DNA of 64,000 nt, from positions 126,623,450-126,687,449 of the forward strand of contig CP136069.1 of the NCBI GenBank assembly GCA_032622095.1, given 5' to 3'. Positions 1 through 10,741 of the stretch are shown here, piece by piece. The translations under genes were made by a program, and so were the position numbers. The notes beneath the pieces were generated by a model that had not been told where the DNA came from, did no database searches, and worked only from the letters and a program-made list of their open reading frames with translations. The DNA is from Siphonodentalium dalli. Taxonomy: Eukaryota; Mollusca; Scaphopoda; Gadilida; Siphonodentaliidae. Positions within the stretch are counted from its first letter, which is position 1. The number at the start of each line of letters is the position of its first letter.

Positions 1-8
1 CAAAACTA

Positions 9-760
9 ACTAGAGGTGTGACTGTCCCAATGGGACTAAGGATACCCCCCGTGTTTTTAAAATACTAAGATGTTTCACATGTCAGTAAACATTTAGTTAA
101 AATAATAAAATAACAGTTCCCATTGCAGGTGCACAAACATAACCGTAATCTTAAACCTATTGACCGAAAAATGTAGGAATAAAAGCTCGGACAAAATTAT
201 GCATTTTGCAAAAATGTTCTAAGTCGAAAAAGGGGAATAACTCCACAAAAAAAGTCTGACAGACATCATAATCGCAGGTGCACAGGTTCTCATGGTACTA
301 AATATCAGTGCCAAGATTAAAAAACATTGACCTAAAAATATAGAAATAAACGCTCGGACAAAATTAGGCATGTTGCAAAAAAAATTCTAAGTAAAAAAAG
401 GGGGATAACTCCACCAAAAAATGCCAGACAGACGTCATAATCACAGGTGCACAGGTTCCCATGGTACTGAATATCTGTGCCAAGTTAAAAAAAAAATTAC
501 CTAAAAATGTAGGAATAAAAGCTCGGACAAAATTATACATGTTGCAAAAAAATTCTAAGTCAAAAAAGGGGGAATAACTCCACCAAAAAAAGTCGGACAG
601 ACGTCATAATCGCAGGTGCACAGGTTCCTATGGTGGTTGATGCCTGTGCCAAGTTTCACGGAAATTGATCAAAAAACGACTGAGAATAACTCCAGACAAA
701 TTTGTGTCCACGGACGGATGGACGACGGACAGACAAGCTGACTTCGTTGCGGGGGGTATA
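9..760. repeat. Tandem-core dispersed element, copy 1
   Basis: Starts with CTAGAGGTGTGACTGTCCC and ends at TTGCGGGGGGTATA. Inside are about three units of roughly 168 bp, marked by AAAGCTCGGACAAAATT at about 185, 352 and 521 and by AATAACTCCACC plus GCAGGTGCACAGGTTCC. A GGAC-rich tail (about 705-735) precedes the end. The left GGATACCCCCC and the right GGGGGGTATA are short inverted repeats. The same organisation recurs at 19231-20535. Probably a non-autonomous transposon; class not assigned. Confidence 0.75.
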
Positions 761-1607
761 ATAATCTGTTTCTCCCACATCCTCATAAAAATATGACCTG
801 CTGGGGTGCTTATTATGGCCCACCAAACATAAAAATAATAAATCATCCTGCCACTCGGCTTCACAACGCAATGACCACAATCTCTGTCCACTATTGGACA
901 TAAATTTAGCTTGACACATTTCAAATTGCATTTGATATCCCCCTTTGTTATATCTGATAAAAATTAAGTTTTTTTTTAATTACTCGGGTTGTACAACAGA
1001 CTGTTACATTGAAAATGAACACTTGAACACTTAATCATGAAAAGTTATTTTCAAACCCAACAACGTTCCTGATAATTTGTGATTAAACACTAAAAATATT
1101 TTTGATGTAAAAAGTGGGAATAAAAAGCTGCCTGCTGTGTAATTTTGTAGATAACAATTAAATAGAAAAACCTGCATGCCCATTTTGATAAAAAAAGTGT
1201 CCGAGTAACAGATAACAAACCTGTGTGGCCTTATGACGTTGTCATTCTAATACTCAGACTAAAATGTTATATACAATGCCCCATACGATATGAGAGGGCC
1301 CTGTTTCATCAAATTACCACAACAACGTTATTACATCAAAAGCCGCTTAAGTGATAAAAATTAATTTTATATTGCCAGTAAATACTATGGTTATTTTTCT
1401 GAAGGCAGTTTGAATGGTTAGTGAGTGTCATTGGTAAATTCGGATAGATGAAAGTAAATTTTTTTTGGTAAAATTTCAAAATATTTGCCAAATTTAATTA
1501 AGGGTAAAATTGGAGTACTTGAAGGAAATTCAAATTTTTTTAATTTTTGCAATATAAAACTAACCAGAAACAGGTAAAATGAGCTGGTAAAGCAAGTTAG
1601 TATTCAT
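761..1607. other. AT-rich stretch, nothing recognised
   Basis: No convincing exon, RNA gene or transposon end was found. Open frames here are short and have no recognisable motif. Confidence 0.4.
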
Positions 1608-2767
1608 AATGAAAGTGTCAATGACACTGTAGCTCAACTTGGAAAGGTAATAATTTCATGTGTTACAGTCAATGGAGCGATTAGGAATGCGGAAAGTTGA
1701 CTGGTCTAAGTAATACTAGATTATCAACATGAAGAGATATAAAATAAAATCCAAGATGGTTGCTCACGGCTGTTTTCCAATGAAATTCCAAAACATTTGA
1801 TAGCTTCCAACTAGTAGATCAATATCAAGATTAATATGAAGTTTGGTGATGATCGTATGAGGGAAGTGGACTGTATGGTGTGCCAAAGGATTTAGTCATG
1901 CAAAGAGTAAAATCCAAGATGGCTGCCAGCAGACATGTTTTATGGCCGAATGACCCCCAAAATAACTCGTTCCCATCTACATTTCAATGTTAACAGCCAT
2001 GACAAATTTCATGATGATCCGACCAAAGGTATGACCTGTAGCCCATACCAAAGGATTTAGTCATGCAAAGAGTAAAATCCAAGATGGCTATCCAAGATGG
2101 CTACCATGTTTTTTGGCCGAATGACCCCAAAATCACTTGTTCCCATCTATATGTCAATATTAACATCAGTGACAAATTTCATGATGATCAGGCAAACAGT
2201 ACGGCCTGTAGCCCATGCTAATGGATTGAATTTTGAAATCCAAGATGACCGCTGGCAGCCATGTTTTTTTGCCGAATGACCCAAAAATGACTCGTTCCCA
2301 TTTACATGTCAATGTTAACATCCATAACAAATTTCATGATGATCTGACCAAAGATACGACCTGTAGCCTGTGTCAAAGGATTTAGTCATACAAAGAGTAA
2401 AATCCAAGATTGCTACCGGCGGCTATGTTTTATAGCCGAATGACCCCCAAATGACTCGTTCCCATCTACTTGTCAATATTAACTTCCACGACAAATTTCA
2501 TGATGATCAGACGGACACTCCGGCCTGTAGTCTGTGCTATTATTAATGGATTGAATTTTGAAATCCAAGATGGCTGCTGGTGGCCATGTTTTTTTGCCAG
2601 ATGACCCCAAAATGACTCGTTCCCATCTATATGTCAATGTCAACAGCCATGACAAATTTCATAATGTTCCGACCAAAGGTGGCCTGTGCCAAAGGATTTA
2701 GTCATGCAAACAGTAAAATCCAAGATGGCTGCTGGTGGCCATGTTTTTTGGCCGAATGACCCCAAAA

Positions 2768-3123
2768 GATAATTTTTAAAATTAAAATTAGTTTTTCCTC
2801 AAGGGAAGCCCGAAACTGAACTATATGGATTATTATCCTCGGCCTTGTGTTATCAGGAGGGTTAAAATTTATTGTCCGTTTATTAGCCTACTCCGGTCAA
2901 TCAGCGACTCCGGTCAATCAGCGCTCGGATTAGCTCACGCATGAATGCGCCCCGTGCAAATCCCGCGCTCTTAACAATTCATCTAGCCAGTTTTATTTCC
3001 GACTTTTAATAATAAGATTTGCGAGTCGCGGGGTTGGGAATGGCACCGCCATGGGAGGGATCTATAATAGTTCAGTTTCGGGCTTCCCTTGAGGAAAAAC
3101 TAATTTTAATTTTTAAAATTATC
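2768..3123. mobile_element. Foldback MITE with about 58-bp inverted repeats
   Basis: Positions 2768-2825 are an almost perfect reverse complement of about 3066-3123 (GATAATTTTTAAAATT, then CCTCAAGGGAAGCCCGAAAC on one side, its complement on the other). It interrupts the tandem-core array. A diverged third copy of the end follows at 3121-3168. No open frame of note. Confidence 0.75.
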
Positions 3124-3504
3124 TTTTTCCGCCAAGGAGAAGCCCTTCAACTGAACTATATGGATTAGAATGCAAGCCCAGGAGGAGGCAACGAGCAATA
3201 AATTTAATATTCCAGTTTGACGGGAATGTACTCTTCCAAACAGATTTCATGTAAATGTGATTTAGTCATGAATCAGCTTTGATATGTTTTGTGAAAGAGC
3301 TCATAAATTCAGATTCCAGCATTGCTCAAGCTTTTACCTCCCCCCCTTGTCTTTTGGAATAAACATCCCAGGCAGTGCCATACCATACGTGCCAGCTACT
3401 AGTAGAAACCGAGCAGTAGAGACTTCTTCTTCTGCTGCTGCTTTTCTCTCGTGTCCTGCGATGAGAGTGATGGCGGTATTTACTATTTATATCTTCCCAA
3501 ATAG

Positions 3505-5465
3505 AAAGCGCTATAGACGGTACGCGACAGCGAGTCTTCCTCACACAGAACAGCCTCCAAAGGCTCGGGTGCTATTGTCCCGGAGGATTGGTTGCCCGAA
3601 TCTCAGAGAACGGCACTCTGCCTGCCACGGTCTGCTGATGCAGGTCCAGGGGGCGCAAACTGGTACAGCCCGAGGACTGGTACAGTTGTGCAAAGTTTGT
3701 GTAATTCATTGTAACAAGATTTGACACATATCCTGTGATGAAGTTTTTACAAGAGATCGACCCGTGTCGTGTCCGTACGCAAAGCGAGTTCCCTAGGAAC
3801 GACAGAATCCTTGACCGACAGTGGAAACCACCGTCGGCCCGAGATCCTTGCTCATCGTCGTCGAAGCCATCAGACGCCAGGAGAATTATAGAAACTAGAA
3901 AGCATGTCAGGATCGACGCCAGCAACAGAACAGCCTGCATCAGGTTGAGGTAAGGTACTAGAGGGAAGCCCACACTGGGAATGGCTCGAACGAGGAACAA
4001 TTGCGCTCGCAGTTAGATTTTAAGGTGTTATTTCCCACCCCAAGGCCAAAATGGCGGGAAAAAAAAGGAAATTGAAAGGATCCATTTGACCAGGGAAAGC
4101 CCCCCCCCACCGAATCTCCCAAATGCAGGTGGTCCTGACACGCTGACATAAACGTCGATGACATACCACTAGGATCCCCTGACGGCAGAGGAGCAGGCCT
4201 GGACGTATCACTTGGGATGACGTTTCCAGGGGGACAAGACCGACCCTCGTAATGGAGTGGGCCACGGCGCCGTGGGGAAGCGTCAGAAGGCCAGTTGGCT
4301 GGTGCGCTTTGTGCGGCACGGGACAACGAGGCTTCCCCACCCAGAACAGTCGCCAAAGGCGCGGGTGCTTGTGTCCTGGAGGATTGGTTGCCCGAATCTC
4401 CGGAGGACGGTACCCTGCCTCCCACGGTCTGCAGAAGATGGGGCTTGCAGCATGACCAGGGGGGACCGAATGGTTCCTGCCCAAGTTAAGACTGGTACGT
4501 TTGCTCAAAATGTAAAACCATGGACCAATGGGCCCTCAACCAACTATGACAATATCGCGTATATTCATGAGCAACCCGTACGGCCATCAAAGTCGAATCT
4601 CGTTCGACTATAAGCAAGACAAGACATTCTGTTAGTTATTAGCAAGCATAATATACAAAACATTTGTTAGTTATTGCAAAACAAGGTTAATAAGGTAAAT
4701 TCCGTTATTTACTATGGCCACGTGATCTTACCTGCAAGAAATTAAACCGCAGGTAAGATACTGTCTTTTCTCGGCGAAGAGGACGATGAGATCCGATTTC
4801 TCCTGTGCAAGAACATAGCGGTGTCCTTGCTTACGGTGAGGAGAACGTTTTATACACTTACGGAAAGTCTGCAGATGGTGGAGCAGGCCTGGAATATCCC
4901 GAGGGAGTATGATTCCAGGGGGACAAGACCCACTCTCGTAATGGAGTGGGCCACGGACCGTGGGGAAGAGTCGGAAGTCTCAGTCCTTCCCAGGAGACAG
5001 GAGCAATTGTTCACGCAGCCGTATGCAATTGTAATTTCTAATTCACGAATATTAAACTGTGCACTGTTCCCTCTTGACAGAATGTGCATGGTCATAGTAA
5101 TCATTGATTCAATATTAAACTATTGGAAGGTATATATAAAATCGTTCCCATCGCAGTTAAATTATGGGAATGTGAAAGTGCCATGGAACATGCATGTTTT
5201 GAGGTCTATCCCACAATGACATTGAATTTGAGAAAACACAACTGATGATTATACAGGCGCAAGTACATCCGTCTTCTGAATTGCGAGAGCAAATGAGAGC
5301 TCGAGCTGCGGTTACATCTGGGAAGAACTGAAGTCTGGTTGGCTGGTGCGCTGTTAGTGGCACATGATGAGTCTTCCCCACCCTAAGGCTCAGGAGCTGT
5401 GGCATTCGCCCTTGAAGATTTGTTTTCCAAATCAACGATGGTAGCACCCCGCCAGTCATTGGTAC
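3505..5465. repeat. Cluster of diverged GC-richer repeats
   Basis: Two repeat families are interleaved. One (3505-3642 and 4300-4437, diverged third copy about 5350-5462) carries GGAGGATTGGTTGCCCGAATC and CCACGGTCTGC. The other (about 4188-4290 and 4880-4980) carries GGAGCAGGCCTGGA, CCAGGGGGACAAGACC and GTAATGGAGTGGGCCACGG. They are moderately conserved and have no consistent shared reading frame, so no gene is called across them. Confidence 0.6.
3572..3940 (-). CDS. Candidate small secreted protein (uncertain)
   Basis: A minus-strand frame read from the methionine at 3940 begins with a signal-peptide-like segment (residues 1-25; MQAVLLLASILTCFLVSIIL is strongly hydrophobic). A DDDEQ acidic patch and a Cys-containing stretch follow. 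The last 15 to 20 residues run into the repeat at 3505-3642, so the natural C-terminus may be lost. A longer frame opens at 4000, but this Met puts the hydrophobic run at the N-terminus. I recognise no family. It could be chance coding in a repeat-dense, GC-richer patch; no splice or promoter evidence supports it. Confidence 0.22.
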   Translation of the reverse strand: MQAVLLLASILTCFLVSIILLASDGFDDDEQGSRADGGFHCRSRILSFLGNSLCVRTRHGSISCKNFITGYVSNLVTMNYTNFAQLYQSSGCTSLRPLDLHQQTVAGRVPFSEIRATNPPGQ

Positions 5466-5469
5466 TGGG

Positions 5470-6180
5470 CAGTGGTCATGCACAATATAAAGGCTTCTTT
5501 GGGAACGGCGCTTTATATGTGTGATGATACAAATGCTTTCATTTGTGTTATTCATATAGGTTTTCTATTTACCAGATAATCATGGATATGTAGTAATAGA
5601 AAGAGAAGAGCCATGTTTTGGACTCTTTTGAAATTGGCACTGGCAGGCCTGCCGAATGCAAAATAAATCTGAAGCTGTAACGTATTTGTCGGTTGTCTGG
5701 TTGTGCTTAGGTACCCATAGGTTACACAAACTGTTATATTCAGTATCACGAGAGCCACATGCAACTTTGACGCGACCGAGATTTCACAACCTCCAGGTGA
5801 ACCGAACCGTCGTTCGCCTCCCATACGCAGGCCTGCAGTGGTCATGCGCAATATAAATAGAAACGCTGTTCATGTAACTGCACTTTATATGTGTGACAAT
5901 ACAAATGCTGTCCTTTCTGTTATTTGCCCGATAATCAATTGGATATGAGGCAATAGAAGGAAAAGAGCCATGTGTTGGTCTCTGATGGAAATTATAGTGG
6001 CAGCGGCCCTGCGCAATATAAATGCATTTCCTGTAACTGTGCTTAATACGTGAGTGAAGGCTATTTGACATTTGATCTTTTCTATATGTGGAAATAGAAG
6101 GTAGAGAGCCAAGTGATGGACTCTGTTGGAAAGGCTATTGACAGTGCATCGGGGGCACATGACAATATAAATGCATAGTA
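5470..6180. repeat. Three diverged tandem units with CA(C/G)AATATAAA
   Basis: Units beginning GGTCATGCACAATATAAA (about 5474), GGTCATGCGCAATATAAA (about 5838) and CCTGCGCAATATAAATGC (about 6007) each continue with a TTATATGTGTGA-like stretch, an AGATAATCA/CGATAATCA motif and AGAGCCATGT or AGAGCCAAGTGATGGACTC. The copies are clearly related but substituted and of unequal length. No coding potential is retained. Confidence 0.6.
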
Positions 6181-6822
6181 GTTCACCTCGACTATTCACA
6201 GATTGAAAGCGCAGAAGTATGTCGGTATCAGTGAAAATTGACGCCATATTGATATAGTCAGTTCGTATGTCATTGAGCCTTTGAGGCACTGATACCCTTG
6301 TACTAGTATGGAACAATTATGGCTGGCCATACATGTTTTTAAGCTCACCATTTTGTATCATTTAAATTCGTAATTTGAATGTATCTACAAACACTATATC
6401 TGAGGATAACAGTTCAGATGTTGTCTATTTGTTACAGTGAACACGTGGAAATGTCAAACATCAAAATCATCAAAAGTATAAACATTGATTGACTGAAAAT
6501 TTATTGAGACACTGGCTAGCCAATGAATCATTTCAACACTGCGACCATGCTAGGTCACACGGATATGGTGACATGCCACAAGTAGGCCAGCCAAAGGCTC
6601 GCATCCAAAATTTCTCCAAAGAGATCTGACCCCGGACGGAAGTATCCTTGGATATTTAAGTTCAGGCTACTGCATTTGCATATCTGTGCAGTCATGGAAC
6701 AGGGAAGCCCATTCTGCAAAATACATTGAGTGATTGCAAAGAAACAGACACAATTGTCGCCGAAATAACGACAGAGTACCGATATGAATTGATGGAGATC
6801 GCCATTCGACAATGGGAACTCA

Positions 6823-6957
6823 GGCTTCAAGATTCGACGAGAATCACCGAATCGATTCCCGTAATGATTCTCACAAAACTTTACAATTTTCAGTGCCTCA
6901 TGACTGACATGATTCAGCATTTGATTCTCCCAAAATGAAATGTATTTTGAGCCCTGG
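6823..6957 (+). repeat. 130-bp short interspersed repeat, copy 1
   Basis: Carries TTCGACGAGAATCACCGAAT, CATGATTCAGCATTTGATTC and ATGTATTTTGAGCCCTGG, shared with 9371-9507 and 35203-35345. Outer edges are CAGGC and CCTGG, a short imperfect terminal inverted repeat. Non-coding. Confidence 0.75.
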
Positions 6958-8050
6958 AACTTGAAATGAAAATCCTTGGTGCCCAATCTTGTGTCAGATA
7001 ATCCTAGTCCCCAATCAAACCAGTTGCACGATTCGTAGCAAGCGGACACTGTCAGTAATACTGGACAGACATGTAAAGAAAGAGACTATTCAAGAGACAC
7101 AGCATTATTTGAACACAGGTCATATAATACTATATGTTATAACAAACATAATCTCATTGTTTCCAACGATTGTTCCGATAATACAATGAGGGAAAGGAAA
7201 TGGAATCGCAAGACAGAGTCAGAATTTCAAATAAATATCTTGAAGTCGATGTAACGTTTGCGACGTTCCAAGTATCCAAATACGAGCCCTCATGTTAATA
7301 GTAATACATTCGGGCTAGCTAAGATATGCAAAAATTAATCGGTAAGCACAATTAATTATAACGACATGTTGTATATGTACAATGATGTTCTGTGATAATC
7401 ATTTACCAAATGTCGGTTAAGTTCCAGTCGCTCAACTTCAAATTACAATTAGTTGAGGCAAAAGAAATTTCATTGGATTACAAGTTCTATCTTGTTTATT
7501 AATACATGTAAATTATCGCCAAAGGAGACATTTCTGTCATGGCCAACTTTCTGCGCACTAACAGAGCTGTTGCATATACGATTAGGTAGTGTACATGAAA
7601 TGAACGTAGCAAGAAGTCGGCATCATGAAATATAGTTAGCACGAAATTAGGAGACTTCGCATACCGTACCACGTGGACTCAGAAATCGGACGATTCATGC
7701 CACCGTATATGTTGCACAATAATGCAATATAGGTTCGCTACAAGTAAACGATGTGCGTCTGTAGTCATTGTCAAAATGGCCATCAATGGCGAAGTTCACA
7801 ACGTGATTTTGTCGATTCCAATTCCAAATTTTTTCGAGATAAAATGGGTCGATAAAAACACGGAATATTTATAAATAGCGTTGCGCATACTATGAAACGA
7901 AGAGTTTCTGCGCGAACTTAAAAATATTAAACGACCGGGTAAGAACGGATAAATTGCAAGTTTGTTATCAACAATAAATATTGAGTTGATAAACTCGCAA
8001 TAGAGAAATACTTCCTTTAGTTAAAACCACGTCTGATAGGTCCAAGGAGA
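6958..8050. other. No gene recognised
   Basis: AT-rich DNA inside the 5.5-kb insertion. I see no exon, transposon end or tandem repeat here. Confidence 0.4.
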
Positions 8051-8669
8051 GAAATAAAACTGGCTAGATGAATTGTTAAGAGCGCGGGATTTGCACGGGG
8101 CGCATTCATGCGTGAGCTAATCCGAGCGCTGATTGACCGGAGTCGCTGATTGACCGGAGTAGGCTAATAAACGGACAATAAATTTTAACCCTCCTGATAA
8201 CACAAGGCCGAGGATAATAATCCATATCATTGTCAACATTGATCCGAACAAAGGTACGACCTGTAGCCCATACCAAAGGATTTAGTCATGCAACTACATG
8301 CCATTGTTAACATCCATGACAAATTTCATGATGATCCGACCACAGGTGCGACCTGTAGCCAATGCCAAAGGATTTAGTCATGCAAAGAGTAAAATCCAAG
8401 ATGGCTGCTGGCGGCCATGTTTTTTGGCCGAATGACCCCAAAATGACTCGTTCCCATCTAAATGTCAATATTAACATCCATGACAAATTTCAGACGAAGA
8501 GTACAACCTGTAGCTCGTGCTTATGGATTGAATTTTAACATCCAAGATGGCCACCATTGTTAACATCCATGACAAATTTGATGATGATCCGACCACAGGT
8601 GCGACCTGTACATAGCCCATGCCAAAGGATTTAGTCATTCAAAGAGTAAAATCCTAAATGTCAATATTA

Positions 8670-10263
8670 GGCCACACAAAAAAAATATTGTGTTTCTCAA
8701 GTTTTTTTCTCCAAAAAACCCAGCAGGCAGGCAGATTTTTATTTTTTTGGGCTGAATTTTACCGGCAGGCAGGTTTTTATGCCGAATTTGTATGTATGCA
8801 TGTATGCATGCATGTATGCATGCTTTTATGATTAAAGATTGACTTAAGACAAGGTTTGGCTGTTCGTAACATGGTGTGTAATGTATATTTACCTTGTTTG
8901 TTCATGATCATGATCTGTTTTCATATGTTGTTGGAAAATGAAGCTGTTTATTTTATATATATGCAAAGTTATGTACCCTATGGATGCTGTATTAAAATAA
9001 GAAGATCTCTCATTTATAGCATTAAAATTTATTGCAGAAATAACAGATGTGTAACAATAACAAGAATATTTTGGTTTAAAACAAATCCAGTCTACCTTAT
9101 TCACAAGCTTATTCAGGAGATCCTTTATGCCTCGCCGATTTGGTTTTTGTATGAAGGGTTGTTCCATTACAGCAACAAGTTGTCCAGAATATTCTAACAT
9201 TTTTGAGAGTTCAAGCACCGGCAGTTTGTGTTTACTTTTTCTGGGATCATTGTATCCAAGAAAAATTTGAAGTCCATCCGGAATGTGACAACATCTCTCA
9301 GTTAGTTTATTAACATGAGGGTCCAGATACTAAAGCATGTTGCACACAAGCTGCACAAAATTCCAGCCTACAGGCCTTAACATTCGACGAGAATCACCTA
9401 ATCGATTCTCGTAATGATTCTCGTGAAACTTTTCCATTTTCAGTGCTTTATGACTAACTTGATTCGGCATTTGATTCTTGCAAAATGAAATGTATTTTGA
9501 GCCCTGGCCTATATTGTCAACGGTATGTGGGGAAAATCCAAGGTGTTTATCTTCAAGGAAATTGATTAATTTTTGTATCATTTCGTCCTTGCTGTTGTTG
9601 TTTTGTTTTGAAATTGGGAAAAACAGTTTTATTGTTTGAGTTCATGAGAACAGAAAATGCATTTTTCCCACCGTTTTCAACAGACACTGGTGTGGCATTT
9701 TCCAATGTAATCCGCAAATAGCGGCCGAATATATCTGCAACCTGGACCGAATTTAGATTCTGGCAAAGGTCGAAACGAACTGAAACTTAGTCCTGTGAAT
9801 CCTGCGACTTTCCAACAGAAATCCCACTAATATACGCATCACAATTAGCAATAGTTTCACAGTGGTTCTCTATGAACCCATTGCCGCGCTGGGAAATGTT
9901 GTCAGACGAATTAACTTCCGTAATTGTCCAGGGACAAACAAATTTAAGTCCCCTTGTGACACATACTTATCAGCGCCATGCTGGTTATTTGTTTACTGCG
10001 TGTTCGCTGGCGCGTTATGGGTGAACTCGATTGGCAATTCGGAGCACGCAAGGAATGCTTTCATTTTAGAATTACTGCCCTTGCATTGCTGGCGGAGACG
10101 ACTTGAGCTTATTGTGTTGTTTGCGGGTATCGACATCGCCAAGATTTTGTGCGGCGGCATGTTTTTATATTTTTATTTATTGTAAGCTATAAAAAGTAGC
10201 CAGCGGGGGGTATTTTGCAGACGCGGCGATACTCGAGAAACATATTATTTTTTTTGTGTGGCC
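8670..10263. mobile_element. PIF/Harbinger-like non-autonomous element
   Basis: Terminal inverted repeats begin GGCCACACAAAAAAAATA on the left; the right end is the complement of the same sequence with few mismatches over about 32 bp. It is flanked by TTA at 8667-8669 and 10264-10266. Removing the element and one TTA restores the tandem-core unit ...ATGTCAATATTAACATCCATG. A 3-bp TTA duplication is the hallmark of PIF/Harbinger elements. No transposase was recognised in its 1594 bp. A 130-bp repeat lies inside (9371-9507). Confidence 0.85.
9371..9507 (+). repeat. 130-bp short interspersed repeat, copy 2
   Basis: Same family as 6823-6957, nested in the Harbinger-like element. Shares TTCGACGAGAATCACC and AAATGTATTTTGAGCCCTGG. 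Confidence 0.75.
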
Positions 10264-10655
10264 TTAACATCCATGACAAATTTCAGAAGAAGAGTACGTC
10301 CTGTAGCTCGTGCTAATGGATTGAATTTTAAAATCCAAGATGGCCACTGGCGGCCATGTTTTTTTTCCGAATGACCCCAAAATGACTCGTTCCCATCTAC
10401 ATGTCAATGTCAACAGCGATGACAAATTTCATAATGATCTGACCAAAGGTACGACCTGTAGCCTGTATTGTTGAATCCTCACACATGCACACACGGATGA
10501 CAGATACCAAACCATGGCAATAGCTCAAACTTTACAAAGTATATTTGAGCTAAAAACCCATCCAGATGAATAATAGACCATTCCAATGTATACTTTTATA
10601 ACTGAGTGGGAGAATACATTTAGTATAGACAGGGTCAGCCAGGGTCAAATCTTAC

Positions 10656-10741
10656 TTGAGCGCTGGGTCATCCTTGAATTCTGTCATTTCAGCCCACTTC
10701 TTCACCAGTAACCTCAGTTTCTGAGCTACTTTCGGATGAGC
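10656..10741 (-). CDS. STAM: STAM coding exon 5 (VHS domain)
   Basis: Encodes [20 protein letters not shown] and then EFKDDPAL, the VHS helix region. The acceptor CTCTGCACAG is at the right, the donor AA|GTAAGA at the left. The exon ends two bases into a codon (AA-), consistent with the Asn that follows DPxL in relatives. Confidence 0.92.

Larger units (their letters stand above)
2768..8227. mobile_element. 5.5-kb insertion bounded by inverted repeat segments
   Basis: The segment 2821-3000 (CTATATGGATTATTATCC, CCGGTCAATCAGCG, CATGAATGCGCCCCGTGC) reappears inverted at 8051-8227. The tandem-core element stops at 2767 and resumes at 8228. The right side lacks the outer 58-bp repeat present on the left, so it is either a truncated composite element or two insertions of one family in opposite orientation. 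Older repeats at 3505-6180 lie inside. Confidence 0.5.
1608..10556 (+). mobile_element. Tandem-core (pearl/Helentron-like) element, copy 1, split by insertions
   Basis: The left end, with GAAAGTGTCAATGACACTG (a small hairpin), matches the left end of the copy at 28940. The body is a tandem array of roughly 160-180 bp units carrying AAAATCCAAGATGGCTGC, CCGAATGACCCC and GACAAATTTCATGATGATC. The right end (about 10480-10556) has a CACACA/GGAC tract, then ATAGCTCAAAC...TTTGAGCTAAAAA. Two insertions break it: 2768-8227 and 8670-10263. The architecture resembles the pearl-type tandem-core elements of bivalves, often linked to Helentrons; the family name is an inference. Confidence 0.65.

Noticed and set aside
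8856-9197. 113-residue frame in the Harbinger-like element as possible transposase
   Set aside because: Hydrophobic, low-complexity translation without a DDE or Myb-like motif; an equal frame exists on the opposite strand.
1-10600. Search for STAM exons 6 onward (UIM, SH3)
   Set aside because: No minus-strand segment with a fitting acceptor and STAM-like residues could be recognised; they are probably outside the window.
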